26,805 bases of DNA from RYN-425 sp035542755. Its GTDB lineage: Bacteria > Patescibacteriota > Saccharimonadia > Saccharimonadales > UBA10212. The stretch spans positions 1 to 26,805 of the forward strand of contig DATKKU010000022.1 in assembly GCA_035542755.1 (NCBI GenBank), given 5' to 3'. Under the pieces are notes generated by a model. The model did not search any database and had not been told where the DNA came from. It was given only the letters and a program-made list of their open reading frames with translations. Within the stretch, counting starts at the first letter, position 1. The number at the start of each line of letters is the position of its first letter. Shown here in pieces: positions 14,185-20,874 of this stretch. The translations under genes were made by a program, and so were the position numbers.

Positions 14185-15981
14185 TTAGGAACCCGAGCGG
14201 GGCGTAACATTAAAATTATTAATAAGCATATGTGCTAAATCAGAAAACAGCGGCATAGCAGCCGTTGTGCCGGCATAACCGCCAATGTGCGGATTCTTCA
14301 TGGCCACAATGATTACATACTGCGGCTTATCGCCGCCCACAAAACCAATAAAGGTACCGTTAAACTGGTCGGCATAGTAGCCGCCACCGGGGCTTGCCAC
14401 CTGCGCCGTCCCGGTCTTGCCACCAACCGTATAATTGGCCGGAAAGACCATTGATGGAAAACCCTGTGAGACTTTAAACTGCACTACCCCGGCCATCAGG
14501 CTGGCCATTTCCGGGCCAATTTTTGGCGATACTATATTTTTCTTAACAACTATTGGCTTTTCGGTAGTCGTTTGGCCATCCGATGATACTAATTGATCAA
14601 CCAAACGCGGTTGATAGTAGGTGCCTCCGTTTAGCACCGCCGACAAAGCGGCGGCCATTTGCAGCGGCGTGGCAGTCAAGGCCTGTCCAAAGGCCGTGTT
14701 GGCGTAAGTCAGCTGCAGGGCGTAGCCGCTATCGGGAGCCGGCACGTAGCCACCACCCTCATAGCCCTGCTCTATGCCGGTTGGTTTGCCGAGCATAAAA
14801 TGCTTGGTCAGATAGTTATACCAAGCGTCACGAGCTTGTTGGTTAACAACTCCCGTTTGGTGCCCCATCTGCATCAGCTCCCAGGTAGCTCCGGTATTCA
14901 TTGATAAATCTAGTAGTTTAGATATGCTGCTAGGGCCTGCTCCGCCGTCCTCCTCAACGTTTTTTACTACGCTGCCGTCCAGCGACCACTGGCCGGGGTC
15001 GTAAAACGTGGTGGTTGGTGTAACCACTCCCTGGTCCAAGGCAGCGCTGGTAGTCAGAGTTTTCATAATAGAGCCCACCTCAAACGGATCACTGACCGCC
15101 GCATTATTAAATATAGACGTATCACTAACCGTGTAATACTGCGACGGGTCGTAAGTCGGATAGTTGGCCATGGCTTTGATAGCACCAGTGTTGACGTCCA
15201 TGATTATGGCGCTGCCCTGATCACTCTCGGCGTGCTTGGTGTCTTGAGCAAGTAAGGCCTCCAGTTGTTTTTGCATTCCCAGGTCAACGGTTAGGACCAC
15301 GTTATCGCCGGCTTTTGGCGCAATCTGAATATTGTCGCGGCTGGCAACCAGCGGCACACCGGAAGCGTCGGTAATGGCTTTAAGCGAGCCAGGCGTCCCG
15401 GACAGCTGCTTATTCATAGCCTGCTCCAGCCCGTAAGTGCCGGTACCGTTATCGTTTACAAAGCCCAGCAGCTGGGACGCCAGGCTACCCTCTGGATAGG
15501 TGCGGTAATCTAGAGCCTGCGTGCCAATACCCGGCAGCTTGGCCTTTTGCACGGCGTCGTTTTGGTCTTCGCTGAGCCGTTTACCCAAAACCACGTAGCG
15601 CGTACCGTGGGTGCGCAGCTGCTTGGCGTAATCGGCCGGATTACCGCCTATGATTTTAGAAATTTTGTCGCTGTCGCCCGAAACGTCTTTGACCAGGCTG
15701 GGGTCGGCGTACAGTGTATAGAGTTTTTCGTTTAAGACTAGGGGTGTAATCCCACTGGCATCATGGGCTTCTATAATGCCGCGGTCAGCGGCAATTGAAT
15801 ATTGGCGTAACTGGTCAGACAATGCCGCCTTTTGGTAGTAATCGTGCTTGATAACTTGCAGCCAAAACAAGCGAAGTACTATGACTACCCCAATAAAAAG
15901 CAAAAAGCCGTACCACGCGTACAGTCGGCGATTGGCGCTGGTCGCTCTCGACGAACCGCGCTTTGCGTAGCTGTCGTTCAT
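14185..15981 (-). CDS. ftsI: Penicillin-binding protein FtsI (PBP2/PBP3-type transpeptidase)
   Basis: A 598-residue class B penicillin-binding protein, the septal DD-transpeptidase partner of FtsW. A short basic cytoplasmic N-terminus leads to one transmembrane helix (about 22-42). A PBP dimer-type domain follows (RGIIEAHDASG, then LDYRTYPEGSLASQLLGFV). The transpeptidase domain has the three catalytic motifs: S304-I-M-K307, S360-M-N362 and K522-T-G-T525. The segment before SxxK (DPFEVGS) departs from the common E-P-G-S form. No PASTA domains are present; the protein ends at RSGS. It starts 7 bp after ftsL, without a Shine-Dalgarno site. Confidence 0.95.
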   Translation of the reverse strand: MNDSYAKRGSSRATSANRRLYAWYGFLLFIGVVIVLRLFWLQVIKHDYYQKAALSDQLRQYSIAADRGIIEAHDASGITPLVLNEKLYTLYADPSLVKDVSGDSDKISKIIGGNPADYAKQLRTHGTRYVVLGKRLSEDQNDAVQKAKLPGIGTQALDYRTYPEGSLASQLLGFVNDNGTGTYGLEQAMNKQLSGTPGSLKAITDASGVPLVASRDNIQIAPKAGDNVVLTVDLGMQKQLEALLAQDTKHAESDQGSAIIMDVNTGAIKAMANYPTYDPSQYYTVSDTSIFNNAAVSDPFEVGSIMKTLTTSAALDQGVVTPTTTFYDPGQWSLDGSVVKNVEEDGGAGPSSISKLLDLSMNTGATWELMQMGHQTGVVNQQARDAWYNYLTKHFMLGKPTGIEQGYEGGGYVPAPDSGYALQLTYANTAFGQALTATPLQMAAALSAVLNGGTYYQPRLVDQLVSSDGQTTTEKPIVVKKNIVSPKIGPEMASLMAGVVQFKVSQGFPSMVFPANYTVGGKTGTAQVASPGGGYYADQFNGTFIGFVGGDKPQYVIIVAMKNPHIGGYAGTTAAMPLFSDLAHMLINNFNVTPRSGS

Positions 15982-15988
15982 TTAAAGA

Positions 15989-16336
15989 TTACTGGCTAAT
16001 CACTCCGGCGGGCGTAACACTAACTAGGCTTTTAGCAGTTGAGCTGGCCGCCACCCTATCGAGCGACTGCAAGCGGGCCGCAGCGACCTCCAGATTGGCT
16101 TTCTCGTCTTTTAGTTTACCTTGTTGCTGTTGCAAATCATTAATAGTATAGCCGTAGCTGTTGGTTTTTGTAACTTGGGTCAAATAAAGCAGCCCAACTA
16201 AACAAGCCAGCACTATTAAGATTATGGAGTTACTTATCGGCCCAAGCGTGCGCGACGTGGCAACGAAAGAGACCGAGTTTTGATTGCGCCTTAGGTGGCT
16301 GCGCCGACTCATGGCGACGGAACTTGAGTATGTCAT
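15989..16336 (-). CDS. ftsL: FtsL-like septum protein
   Basis: A 115-residue bitopic protein between rsmH and ftsI, the classical ftsL position. It has a basic cytoplasmic N-terminus (SRRSHLRRNQN), one transmembrane helix (about 36-55, SNSIILIVLACLVGLLYLT) and a predicted coiled coil (about 63-95, INDLQQQQGKLKDEKANLEV). FtsL sequences are poorly conserved, so the call rests on size, topology and synteny. FtsL with FtsQ and FtsB controls FtsWI activation. The first ATG (16336) abuts a CAAAAACAAAAA tract rather than a Shine-Dalgarno site; an internal ATG at 16312 (MSRRSHLRR) is an alternative start. Confidence 0.8.
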   Translation of the reverse strand: MTYSSSVAMSRRSHLRRNQNSVSFVATSRTLGPISNSIILIVLACLVGLLYLTQVTKTNSYGYTINDLQQQQGKLKDEKANLEVAAARLQSLDRVAASSTAKSLVSVTPAGVISQ

Positions 16337-16351
16337 ATTTTTGTTTTTGGT

Positions 16352-16385
16352 GGCAGCGCCTTTTTTAGAGCATTTTAGCGCTGCC
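16352..16385 (-). repeat. 8-bp perfect hairpin just upstream of ftsL
   Basis: GGCAGCGC (minus strand, 16385-16378) and GCGCTGCC (16359-16352) are perfectly complementary around an 18-nt AT-rich loop, 16 nt before the ftsL ATG. No T-run follows in the sense direction, so this is not a canonical terminator. It may be an mRNA processing or stabilising structure between rsmH and ftsL. Confidence 0.45.
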
Positions 16386-16402
16386 TTTTATCCCTAGTAT
16401 TT

Positions 16403-16437
16403 GCGCGTCAGGTTGTCCTTACAAGACTCTGACGTGC
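16403..16437 (-). repeat. Second hairpin in the rsmH-ftsL gap
   Basis: In the sense RNA, GCACGTCAG pairs with CTGACGCGC (16437-16429 with 16411-16403, one mismatch), with an inner TTGT/ACAA stem. Together with the hairpin at 16352-16385 it fills most of the 152-bp gap between rsmH and ftsL. Confidence 0.4.
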
Positions 16438-16488
16438 ACTTTATATGCCCGGGATGTACTCTGTACCTTTATTGGCATGAGTTCCTTA

Positions 16489-17403
16489 TTAACCCTTTCT
16501 TTTTGTTTTTATTTTTGCGACGGCACGCAGTTTCGCACTGCGGGCTCGTGGATTGGAAACTATTTCTTGAGCACTGGCGGTAATCGGTTTTTTGGTCAGT
16601 GTCCGAAGTTCGGCATCGTATCGCTCGCCAGCGTTATCGGCAAAATACTGCTTCACAAGACGGTCTTCCAAACTATGAAAGCTGATGACCACTAGTCTTC
16701 CCCCTGGCGCAAGTAATTCCTCCCATAAAGGCAGGCTGCGTTCCAGTTGGTTTAACTCGTCGTTAACGGCTATTCGGAGTGCTTGAAAGGTCTTAGTAGC
16801 CGGATGAATCCGGGCGCGACCAAACCGTCTTGGTACAGTATCTTCAATTATTTTCGCGAGCTTTTCAGTAGAGGTTATCGGCCTACCGGCAATAATCGCC
16901 TGTGCAATTTTAGCTGCACCGGGCTGTTGCCCATAATCGGCCAATATACGCGTCAGCTCCTCCTTCGTCGCATGATTAACCAAAGTGTCGGCAGTACCTG
17001 CCTGTCTTTGGTCCATACGCATATCCAGCGGTCCGGCGCGGCTGAAGGAAAATCCCCTACCCGGCTCATCCAGGTGCAGTGAACTTGTTCCCAAATCTGC
17101 CAAAATCATGTCATACATCCTGCCGTCCTGCCTTAACTGCCGGCTGGCGGCTAAGAAGTCACTGTGCAGAATGTCGGCGCCTTTAATCTTGTCGCTTAAC
17201 GCTGCAACGGAGTCTGAATCGCGGTCAACCAGGGTTATTTGGCCCAAGTTTCCCACGGCGCTAGCTACCGCTGATGCGTGCCCACCATAGCCTGCAGTCA
17301 GGTCTAGGTATGTCTCGCCCTTACTTGGCGATAAATACCTAAGTACCTCTTGAACCATTACAGGGGTATGGATTGGCGTCTCTTGTTTGTTTTGATTTGG
17401 CAT
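16489..17403 (-). CDS. rsmH: 16S rRNA (cytosine(1402)-N(4))-methyltransferase RsmH (MraW)
   Basis: A 304-residue SAM-dependent methyltransferase that N4-methylates C1402 of 16S rRNA in the decoding centre. Evidence: IHTPVMVQEVLRYLSP at the N-terminus, the SAM loop YLDLTAGYGGHASAVAS, ILADLGTSSLHLDEPGRGFS, the segment ATKTFQALRIAVNDEL, and VISFHSLEDRLVKQYF near the C-terminus, all diagnostic for MraW. Length is normal. The ATG is preceded by repeated CAAAAA tracts and no Shine-Dalgarno site. A 356-bp leader with a large potential secondary structure separates it from mraZ, although in most bacteria the two genes are close. Confidence 0.97.
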   Translation of the reverse strand: MPNQNKQETPIHTPVMVQEVLRYLSPSKGETYLDLTAGYGGHASAVASAVGNLGQITLVDRDSDSVAALSDKIKGADILHSDFLAASRQLRQDGRMYDMILADLGTSSLHLDEPGRGFSFSRAGPLDMRMDQRQAGTADTLVNHATKEELTRILADYGQQPGAAKIAQAIIAGRPITSTEKLAKIIEDTVPRRFGRARIHPATKTFQALRIAVNDELNQLERSLPLWEELLAPGGRLVVISFHSLEDRLVKQYFADNAGERYDAELRTLTKKPITASAQEIVSNPRARSAKLRAVAKIKTKRKG

Positions 17404-17759
17404 TTTTGTTTTTGTTTTTACAAGATCACCTAATTAGCAGCCAGCTTTTTGTTTTGGGTTTGTTTTTTGTTTTTGTTTAGAGGGAGCTTAAATGCGCGAA
17501 ACAAAAGTTTCTTGCTAGATGAGCTCCGAGAAAAAGTTCTTTTGAGAGAGACTTTTAAAGTGAGGTGGAGTTTTGGGAGGTGTTACTAAAGTAAGGTGCT
17601 AGGGTTTTGATAACGGTGGGCCCCATGTCCGCCGGCTGGCTGCCAATTAGCTAACCTCGAATTGATAATTCGTTAGTTTTTGTTTTTGGCGCTTTTTGCT
17701 TAGATTTGCTGCTTATTATAGCTCGCGAATTGTTAAGGTTCTTTTTGAACGCTCTATAT
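17404..17759 (-). other. 356-bp mraZ-rsmH gap with a large candidate structured leader
   Basis: No gene is credible here. On the rsmH sense strand the order is: TATAAT (17720-17715); a CAAAAACAAAAAC tract; a bulged hairpin CTAA-CGAATT/AATTCG-TTAG (17676-17651); immediately after it, one arm of a 16-bp stem, CTAATTGGCAGCCAGC (17650-17635); about 190 nt of loop; the other arm GCTGGCTGCTAATTAG (17445-17430); and A-rich DNA up to the ATG. All 16 pairs form in the sense RNA, 15 Watson-Crick plus one G-U. Inside the loop, GGAGCT/AGCTCC encloses GAAAC-TTTT-GTTTC. A cis-regulatory RNA is likely; function is unknown. Confidence 0.6.
17715..17720 (-). promoter_or_regulatory. -10-like hexamer ahead of the rsmH leader
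   Basis: A perfect TATAAT on the minus strand about 40 bp after the mraZ stop. No -35 match lies at 16-18 bp. If active, it would give rsmH a leader of about 300 nt containing the whole stem structure. Confidence 0.35.
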
Positions 17760-18113
17760 CTATTTGGCGGTTACTCGCCAGTAGCGTCCGGCCCGCACGG
17801 CTACGACTTCCCGGTCTATGCCGGCGTGGTCCAGAAGGTGTTTGGGCAGCGGTACCCGACCCTGTTTGGCGTCGATTTCGCTCTCCACCTTCCCCATTCG
17901 GAAGCGGACATTCAGATCGGCGGTGGCCTCGTCTAAGATGTTGCCCGACAGTGCCGGTTCAACCAGTTCTTCCCAGACGGACTTTGGATATAGGTGCAGG
18001 TATTTAGCGAACCCTTGAGTGATAACTACGCCAGATGCAAACTCGGCCCGAAGCTCGGCTGGTATTGTCAGCCTGTGCTTATCATCTAGCCTGCGTTCGA
18101 AGTAGTCTCCCAT
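17760..18113 (-). CDS. mraZ: Transcriptional regulator MraZ
   Basis: A 117-residue protein of the MraZ family with two SpoVT/AbrB-type half-domains: an N-terminal RRLDDKHRLTIPAELRAEF followed by VVITQGFAKYLHLYP, and a C-terminal DAKQGRVPLPKHLLDHAGI followed by VVAVRAGRYWRV. It is compact compared with the roughly 140-150 residues usual in the family, and lacks the normal C-terminal tail. MraZ is a DNA-binding repressor or activator of the dcw operon that recognises TGGG repeats; an array of such repeats lies 63-108 bp upstream of the start, so autoregulation is likely. It is the first gene of the dcw cluster. Only a weak GGTAAAG precedes the ATG. Confidence 0.93.
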   Translation of the reverse strand: MGDYFERRLDDKHRLTIPAELRAEFASGVVITQGFAKYLHLYPKSVWEELVEPALSGNILDEATADLNVRFRMGKVESEIDAKQGRVPLPKHLLDHAGIDREVVAVRAGRYWRVTAK

Positions 18114-18175
18114 GTATTGCTTTCTTTACCTGCTACTACGCTTTTTGTTTTGTGGTGGGGCTAGCTGTTTTGGCT

Positions 18176-18221
18176 ACCCACTTTTACCCACTGATGCCAG
18201 TGTACAACCCACTGTTACCCA
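18176..18221 (-). promoter_or_regulatory. MraZ operator: array of TGGGT boxes
   Basis: On the minus strand TGGGT occurs at 18221-18217, 18211-18207, 18190-18186 and 18180-18176. A degenerate CTGGC (18200-18196) fills the phase in the middle. Centres are spaced 10, 11, 10 and 10 bp, one helical turn each. Established work on MraZ in E. coli and other bacteria describes direct TGGGN repeats separated by 5 nt as its binding site, which is exactly this pattern. Confidence 0.88.
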
Positions 18222-18232
18222 CTTGCAAGTGT

Positions 18233-18238
18233 TTTATA
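18233..18238 (-). promoter_or_regulatory. Possible -10 box for mraZ
   Basis: TATAAA on the minus strand directly after the terminator-like hairpin and 12 bp before the first MraZ box. The start would fall near 18226, putting the boxes at about +5 to +50. No -35 match is seen; the call is tentative. Confidence 0.35.
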
Positions 18239-18267
18239 AAAAAGATGTCCGCGACGACGGACATCTT
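18238..18267 (-). terminator. Intrinsic terminator (or mraZ attenuator)
   Basis: On the minus strand AAGATGTCCG (18267-18258) and CGGACATCTT (18251-18242) form a perfect 10-bp stem with a 6-nt loop (TCGTCG), followed by TTTT (18241-18238). It lies after the small membrane gene at 18338-18634 and before mraZ, so it most simply ends that transcript and isolates the dcw operon. Confidence 0.75.
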
Positions 18268-18274
18268 ATCCACA
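18266..18274 (+). promoter_or_regulatory. DnaA-box-like 9-mer next to the dcw control region
   Basis: TTATCCACA, a perfect consensus match, overlaps the outer two bases of the terminator stem upstream of mraZ. It is isolated. A link between replication initiation and dcw expression is only a possibility. Confidence 0.35.
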
Positions 18275-18337
18275 GTTATTTAACAAGCGTGACAATTACA
18301 CAATATGTGGTGTTAGCACTAGCCGCTCACCCACCAT

Positions 18338-18634
18338 CTAGCGGTGCGGTCTGACATCGGCAGCTGGTGTGCCTGTGTTAGCTGAATGCGCTCGGTTATA
18401 ATCTACTGCTTCTTTACCGAGTAATGCCAAGGCAGCTGCACCGGCAGCCATTGATAATATAAACTTGGTCCCTGCTCTATCAAAGCGACGGTCTTCTGCG
18501 GCAGCAGCGCGACGAGCCTGACTGGCCGTGGCACTTTCTTCGGCAGCTACAAAAGCAGCTACTTCGTGGTCGGCAATCATGTGGGGAATTAATTTTGGGT
18601 GTGGTACTTGGTGATGTGTTTGTTTGTGAGCCAT
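18338..18634 (-). CDS. Small hypothetical protein with one membrane segment
   Basis: A 98-residue protein from the ATG at 18634; longer readings upstream would run into the promoter. It has a His-rich N-terminus (HKQTHHQVPHPKLIPH), an Ala/Glu/Arg-rich helical region (24-53) and one hydrophobic segment (about 57-73, KFILSMAAGAAALALLG), with a short hydrophilic tail. No family is recognised. It lies between the GH1 gene and mraZ, with its own promoter placed so that transcription begins at the ATG, and an intrinsic terminator downstream, so it appears to be a single-gene transcript. Confidence 0.7.
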   Translation of the reverse strand: MAHKQTHHQVPHPKLIPHMIADHEVAAFVAAEESATASQARRAAAAEDRRFDRAGTKFILSMAAGAAALALLGKEAVDYNRAHSANTGTPAADVRPHR

Positions 18635-18670
18635 GACTAATATACTAGCATAAAGTGTTAAAACGGTCAA
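18635..18670 (-). promoter_or_regulatory. Leaderless promoter of the small membrane protein gene
   Basis: On the minus strand, -35 TTGACC (18670-18665), a 17-bp spacer, -10 TAGTAT (18647-18642), then only 7 nt to the ATG at 18634. The expected start site coincides with the A of the ATG. This is the best-supported leaderless arrangement in the window because both hexamers are present. Confidence 0.7.
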
Positions 18671-18692
18671 GCTTAGTTTGAAGTACTATGAC

Positions 18693-19988
18693 TTAAGACA
18701 GGCGCTTAATCTCAGCCGCAAACCATCTGGCGCTGGGGCGAATTTTGCGGCGCATGGTCTTACGGTTTACCTCTACCAGGCCAAACTTTGGCCACCAGCC
18801 CATAGCCCACTCAAAATTATCCAGCAGGCTCCAGTGAAAATAGCCAACTATTTTAACGCCTTCGCTCATGGCTCGCTGCATAGACACAATTGTCTCTTCT
18901 ATCCACCAGCGACGGTATTGGTCGTGCATATCGGCAACGCCGTTTTCGGTAATAATTATCGGTTTGCCATAGTGCGCCCAGACCCGCAGCAGCAGCGGGT
19001 AAATACCTTCTGGTTCCATGTACCACCCCAGATCATTAATCGGCAAGCTGGGGTCAGCCGGACGCGGCGGCAGGCCTAGCCGGTAGTAGTCCGTAAAATA
19101 GTAGTTAAGACCAATGAAGTCCTGCTCTTTGCGGATTTTTTGCAAGAACCACCAGTTCCAAAAATAGCGCATCCACTGGGTTATAGATTCATCAACGATA
19201 CTATGGGCTCGTTTGGCCTGAATGTTGGCCAGCTGCGCGGCTATGCCTATCTGGAGGCTTGGCTTGTGGTGTTTTAGAAGGTAGTAAGCCTGACGATGGG
19301 CTTTGCCTAGGTTAGAATAAACTCTGAAAAACTTTGTTAAACTTCGTTTTTGGGGCGGATACTCCCCGGTTAGATAGCCAAAGCTGGTAAAAACGTTTGG
19401 CTCATTGAGAGTTATAACGTAGTTAACTTCATCGGTTAATTCCTGCGCTACTTTATGAATAAACCTTTCAAAATAAAAAACGTTGCGCCGCTTTTCAAAA
19501 CCGCCCATAGCATCAAACCACACCGGTACCGTCCAGTGCCAGATATTGAGCATCGGCTCCATACCGCGCAGCCTTAGCTCGTGGATATAGTCTTTATAGT
19601 GGGCAATGGCTTCTGGGTCCCAGCGGCCTTCCTCGGGTTCAATCCGCGACCACTCCAGAGTGAAACGAAAGGCGTTAAAATTTAGTTTTTTAGCGATATC
19701 AAAGTCACTTTTGTAGCGCTTGTAGTGCTCTATCCCTTTGCCGGAAATGTAGTTATCGGGGTCTTCCACCCGGTGCTTTATCTGGCCCCAAATCGGCAAC
19801 TTGTCTATGCGTTTGTAGGCGCCGCTGTTGGGAGCTTTACGGGCTGTAATTTTGGCTAGGTGAGTAGCATTGGCCAGCTCCCAAACCGACCACTGGTTAT
19901 GAGTGTCGCCTTCTACCTGATGCGCCGATGTGCTGCCGCCCCACATAAAATCTTTAGGAAAGATATTTTTATCTATTTCTTCGGGCAT
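18693..19988 (-). CDS. Glycoside hydrolase family 1 (beta-glucosidase-like)
   Basis: A 431-residue GH1 retaining glycosidase; the family hydrolyses beta-glucosides, beta-galactosides or phospho-glycosides. Landmarks: FMWGGSTSAHQVEG at the N-terminus, RFTLEWSRIEP, acid/base E196 in TLNEPN, nucleophile E348 in ITENG, and the aglycone/glycone segment FHWSLLDNFEW followed by GW. Length is typical. No signal peptide is seen, so it is probably cytoplasmic. It is encoded 8 bp after the aldo/keto reductase and both follow pyrD, so they may be co-transcribed with the pyrimidine genes. Substrate specificity cannot be read from the sequence. Confidence 0.93.
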   Translation of the reverse strand: MPEEIDKNIFPKDFMWGGSTSAHQVEGDTHNQWSVWELANATHLAKITARKAPNSGAYKRIDKLPIWGQIKHRVEDPDNYISGKGIEHYKRYKSDFDIAKKLNFNAFRFTLEWSRIEPEEGRWDPEAIAHYKDYIHELRLRGMEPMLNIWHWTVPVWFDAMGGFEKRRNVFYFERFIHKVAQELTDEVNYVITLNEPNVFTSFGYLTGEYPPQKRSLTKFFRVYSNLGKAHRQAYYLLKHHKPSLQIGIAAQLANIQAKRAHSIVDESITQWMRYFWNWWFLQKIRKEQDFIGLNYYFTDYYRLGLPPRPADPSLPINDLGWYMEPEGIYPLLLRVWAHYGKPIIITENGVADMHDQYRRWWIEETIVSMQRAMSEGVKIVGYFHWSLLDNFEWAMGWWPKFGLVEVNRKTMRRKIRPSARWFAAEIKRLS

Positions 19989-19996
19989 CTTAAGCC

Positions 19997-20833
19997 CTAT
20001 TTTAACAGAGTAACCACAAACGGTAAGGAGCTTTTGCCGCGGCTGAGGCCGTCAATCGTCGCCATTTCTTGCTCGTTCAAGCTAAAGTCAAACACGTCCA
20101 GGTTGGCTTTAATACGGCCTGAATCGGACGATTTGGGTATCGGCACGGTGCCGTGCTGCACTGCCCAGCGCAGCATTACTTGGGCCACCGATTTAGAATG
20201 GAGTTTTGAAATGGCTTCAAGAGTTTTATCGTTCATGGAATGGCCACGTGCCAAGGGGCTATAGGCCTCCACGACTATTTTGTGCTTTGCGCAAAACTCC
20301 AGCGTCGGGACCTGCTTGTCGTAGATAAAGGGATTAAACTCAATCTGATTGACGGCCGGCACAACCTCGGAATTTTCCAGCAGTTCTTGCAGGTGCTGCG
20401 GCTGATAATTGGATACACCGATTGATTTTACCCGGCCCTGTTTTTGTAGTTCGGTTAGTGCCCGCCAGGATTTTTTGCGGTTACCGGCGCTGTGGCCCGG
20501 CCAGTGGATAAGATATAAATCCAGATACTCCAGCCCCAGCCGGCTCATACTTTGGTCAAAGGCCCGAAGAGCGCTGTCGTAGCCTTGGTCGCTGGTCCAT
20601 AGCTTGGTAGCTATAAATAGGTCGCTGCGGTCTAAGCCGCTGGCTTCAATCGCCAGCCCAACGCTTTCCTCGTTACCGTAAATCCTGGCTGTATCAATTA
20701 AGCGGTAGCCAGTTTTTAGAGCGGCTTGAACTGCGTTTTGCGCCTCGGCGCCATCGGCCAGCTGCCAGGTCCCAAAACCAATAGCTGGCATCTTGGCTCC
20801 GGTGTTTAGTTTTAGCTGCAAAATATCAGACAC
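19997..20833 (-). CDS. Aldo/keto reductase
   Basis: A 278-residue NADPH-dependent aldo/keto reductase (AKR5-like). The catalytic tetrad is visible: D47 in RLIDTA, Y52 in IYGNE, K77 in ATKLW and H110 in LIHWPG. The cofactor site IPKSSDSGRIKANLDVFDF near the C-terminus is the classical AKR phosphate-binding segment. Members reduce sugar aldehydes, methylglyoxal, 2,5-diketogluconate and similar carbonyls. It probably starts at GTG (20833), just after GGAGGG, although the 4-nt spacing is short. It lies between pyrD (41-bp gap) and the GH1 gene (8-bp gap), so it may help process carbonyl compounds alongside the glycosidase. Confidence 0.92.
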   Translation of the reverse strand: MSDILQLKLNTGAKMPAIGFGTWQLADGAEAQNAVQAALKTGYRLIDTARIYGNEESVGLAIEASGLDRSDLFIATKLWTSDQGYDSALRAFDQSMSRLGLEYLDLYLIHWPGHSAGNRKKSWRALTELQKQGRVKSIGVSNYQPQHLQELLENSEVVPAVNQIEFNPFIYDKQVPTLEFCAKHKIVVEAYSPLARGHSMNDKTLEAISKLHSKSVAQVMLRWAVQHGTVPIPKSSDSGRIKANLDVFDFSLNEQEMATIDGLSRGKSSLPFVVTLLK

Positions 20834-20874
20834 ATACCCTCCGCTTTTAGTATTGCCGCCTGGCTTCAGCTGTT

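Noticed and set aside
16401..17290. Several plus-strand open frames opposite rsmH
   Set aside because: They are shadows of a well-conserved gene and have no promoter or family features.
1008..18274. Three DnaA-box 9-mers as evidence of a replication origin
   Set aside because: They lie at 1008, 5467 and 18266, isolated and several kb apart, without clustering or a dnaA/dnaN context.
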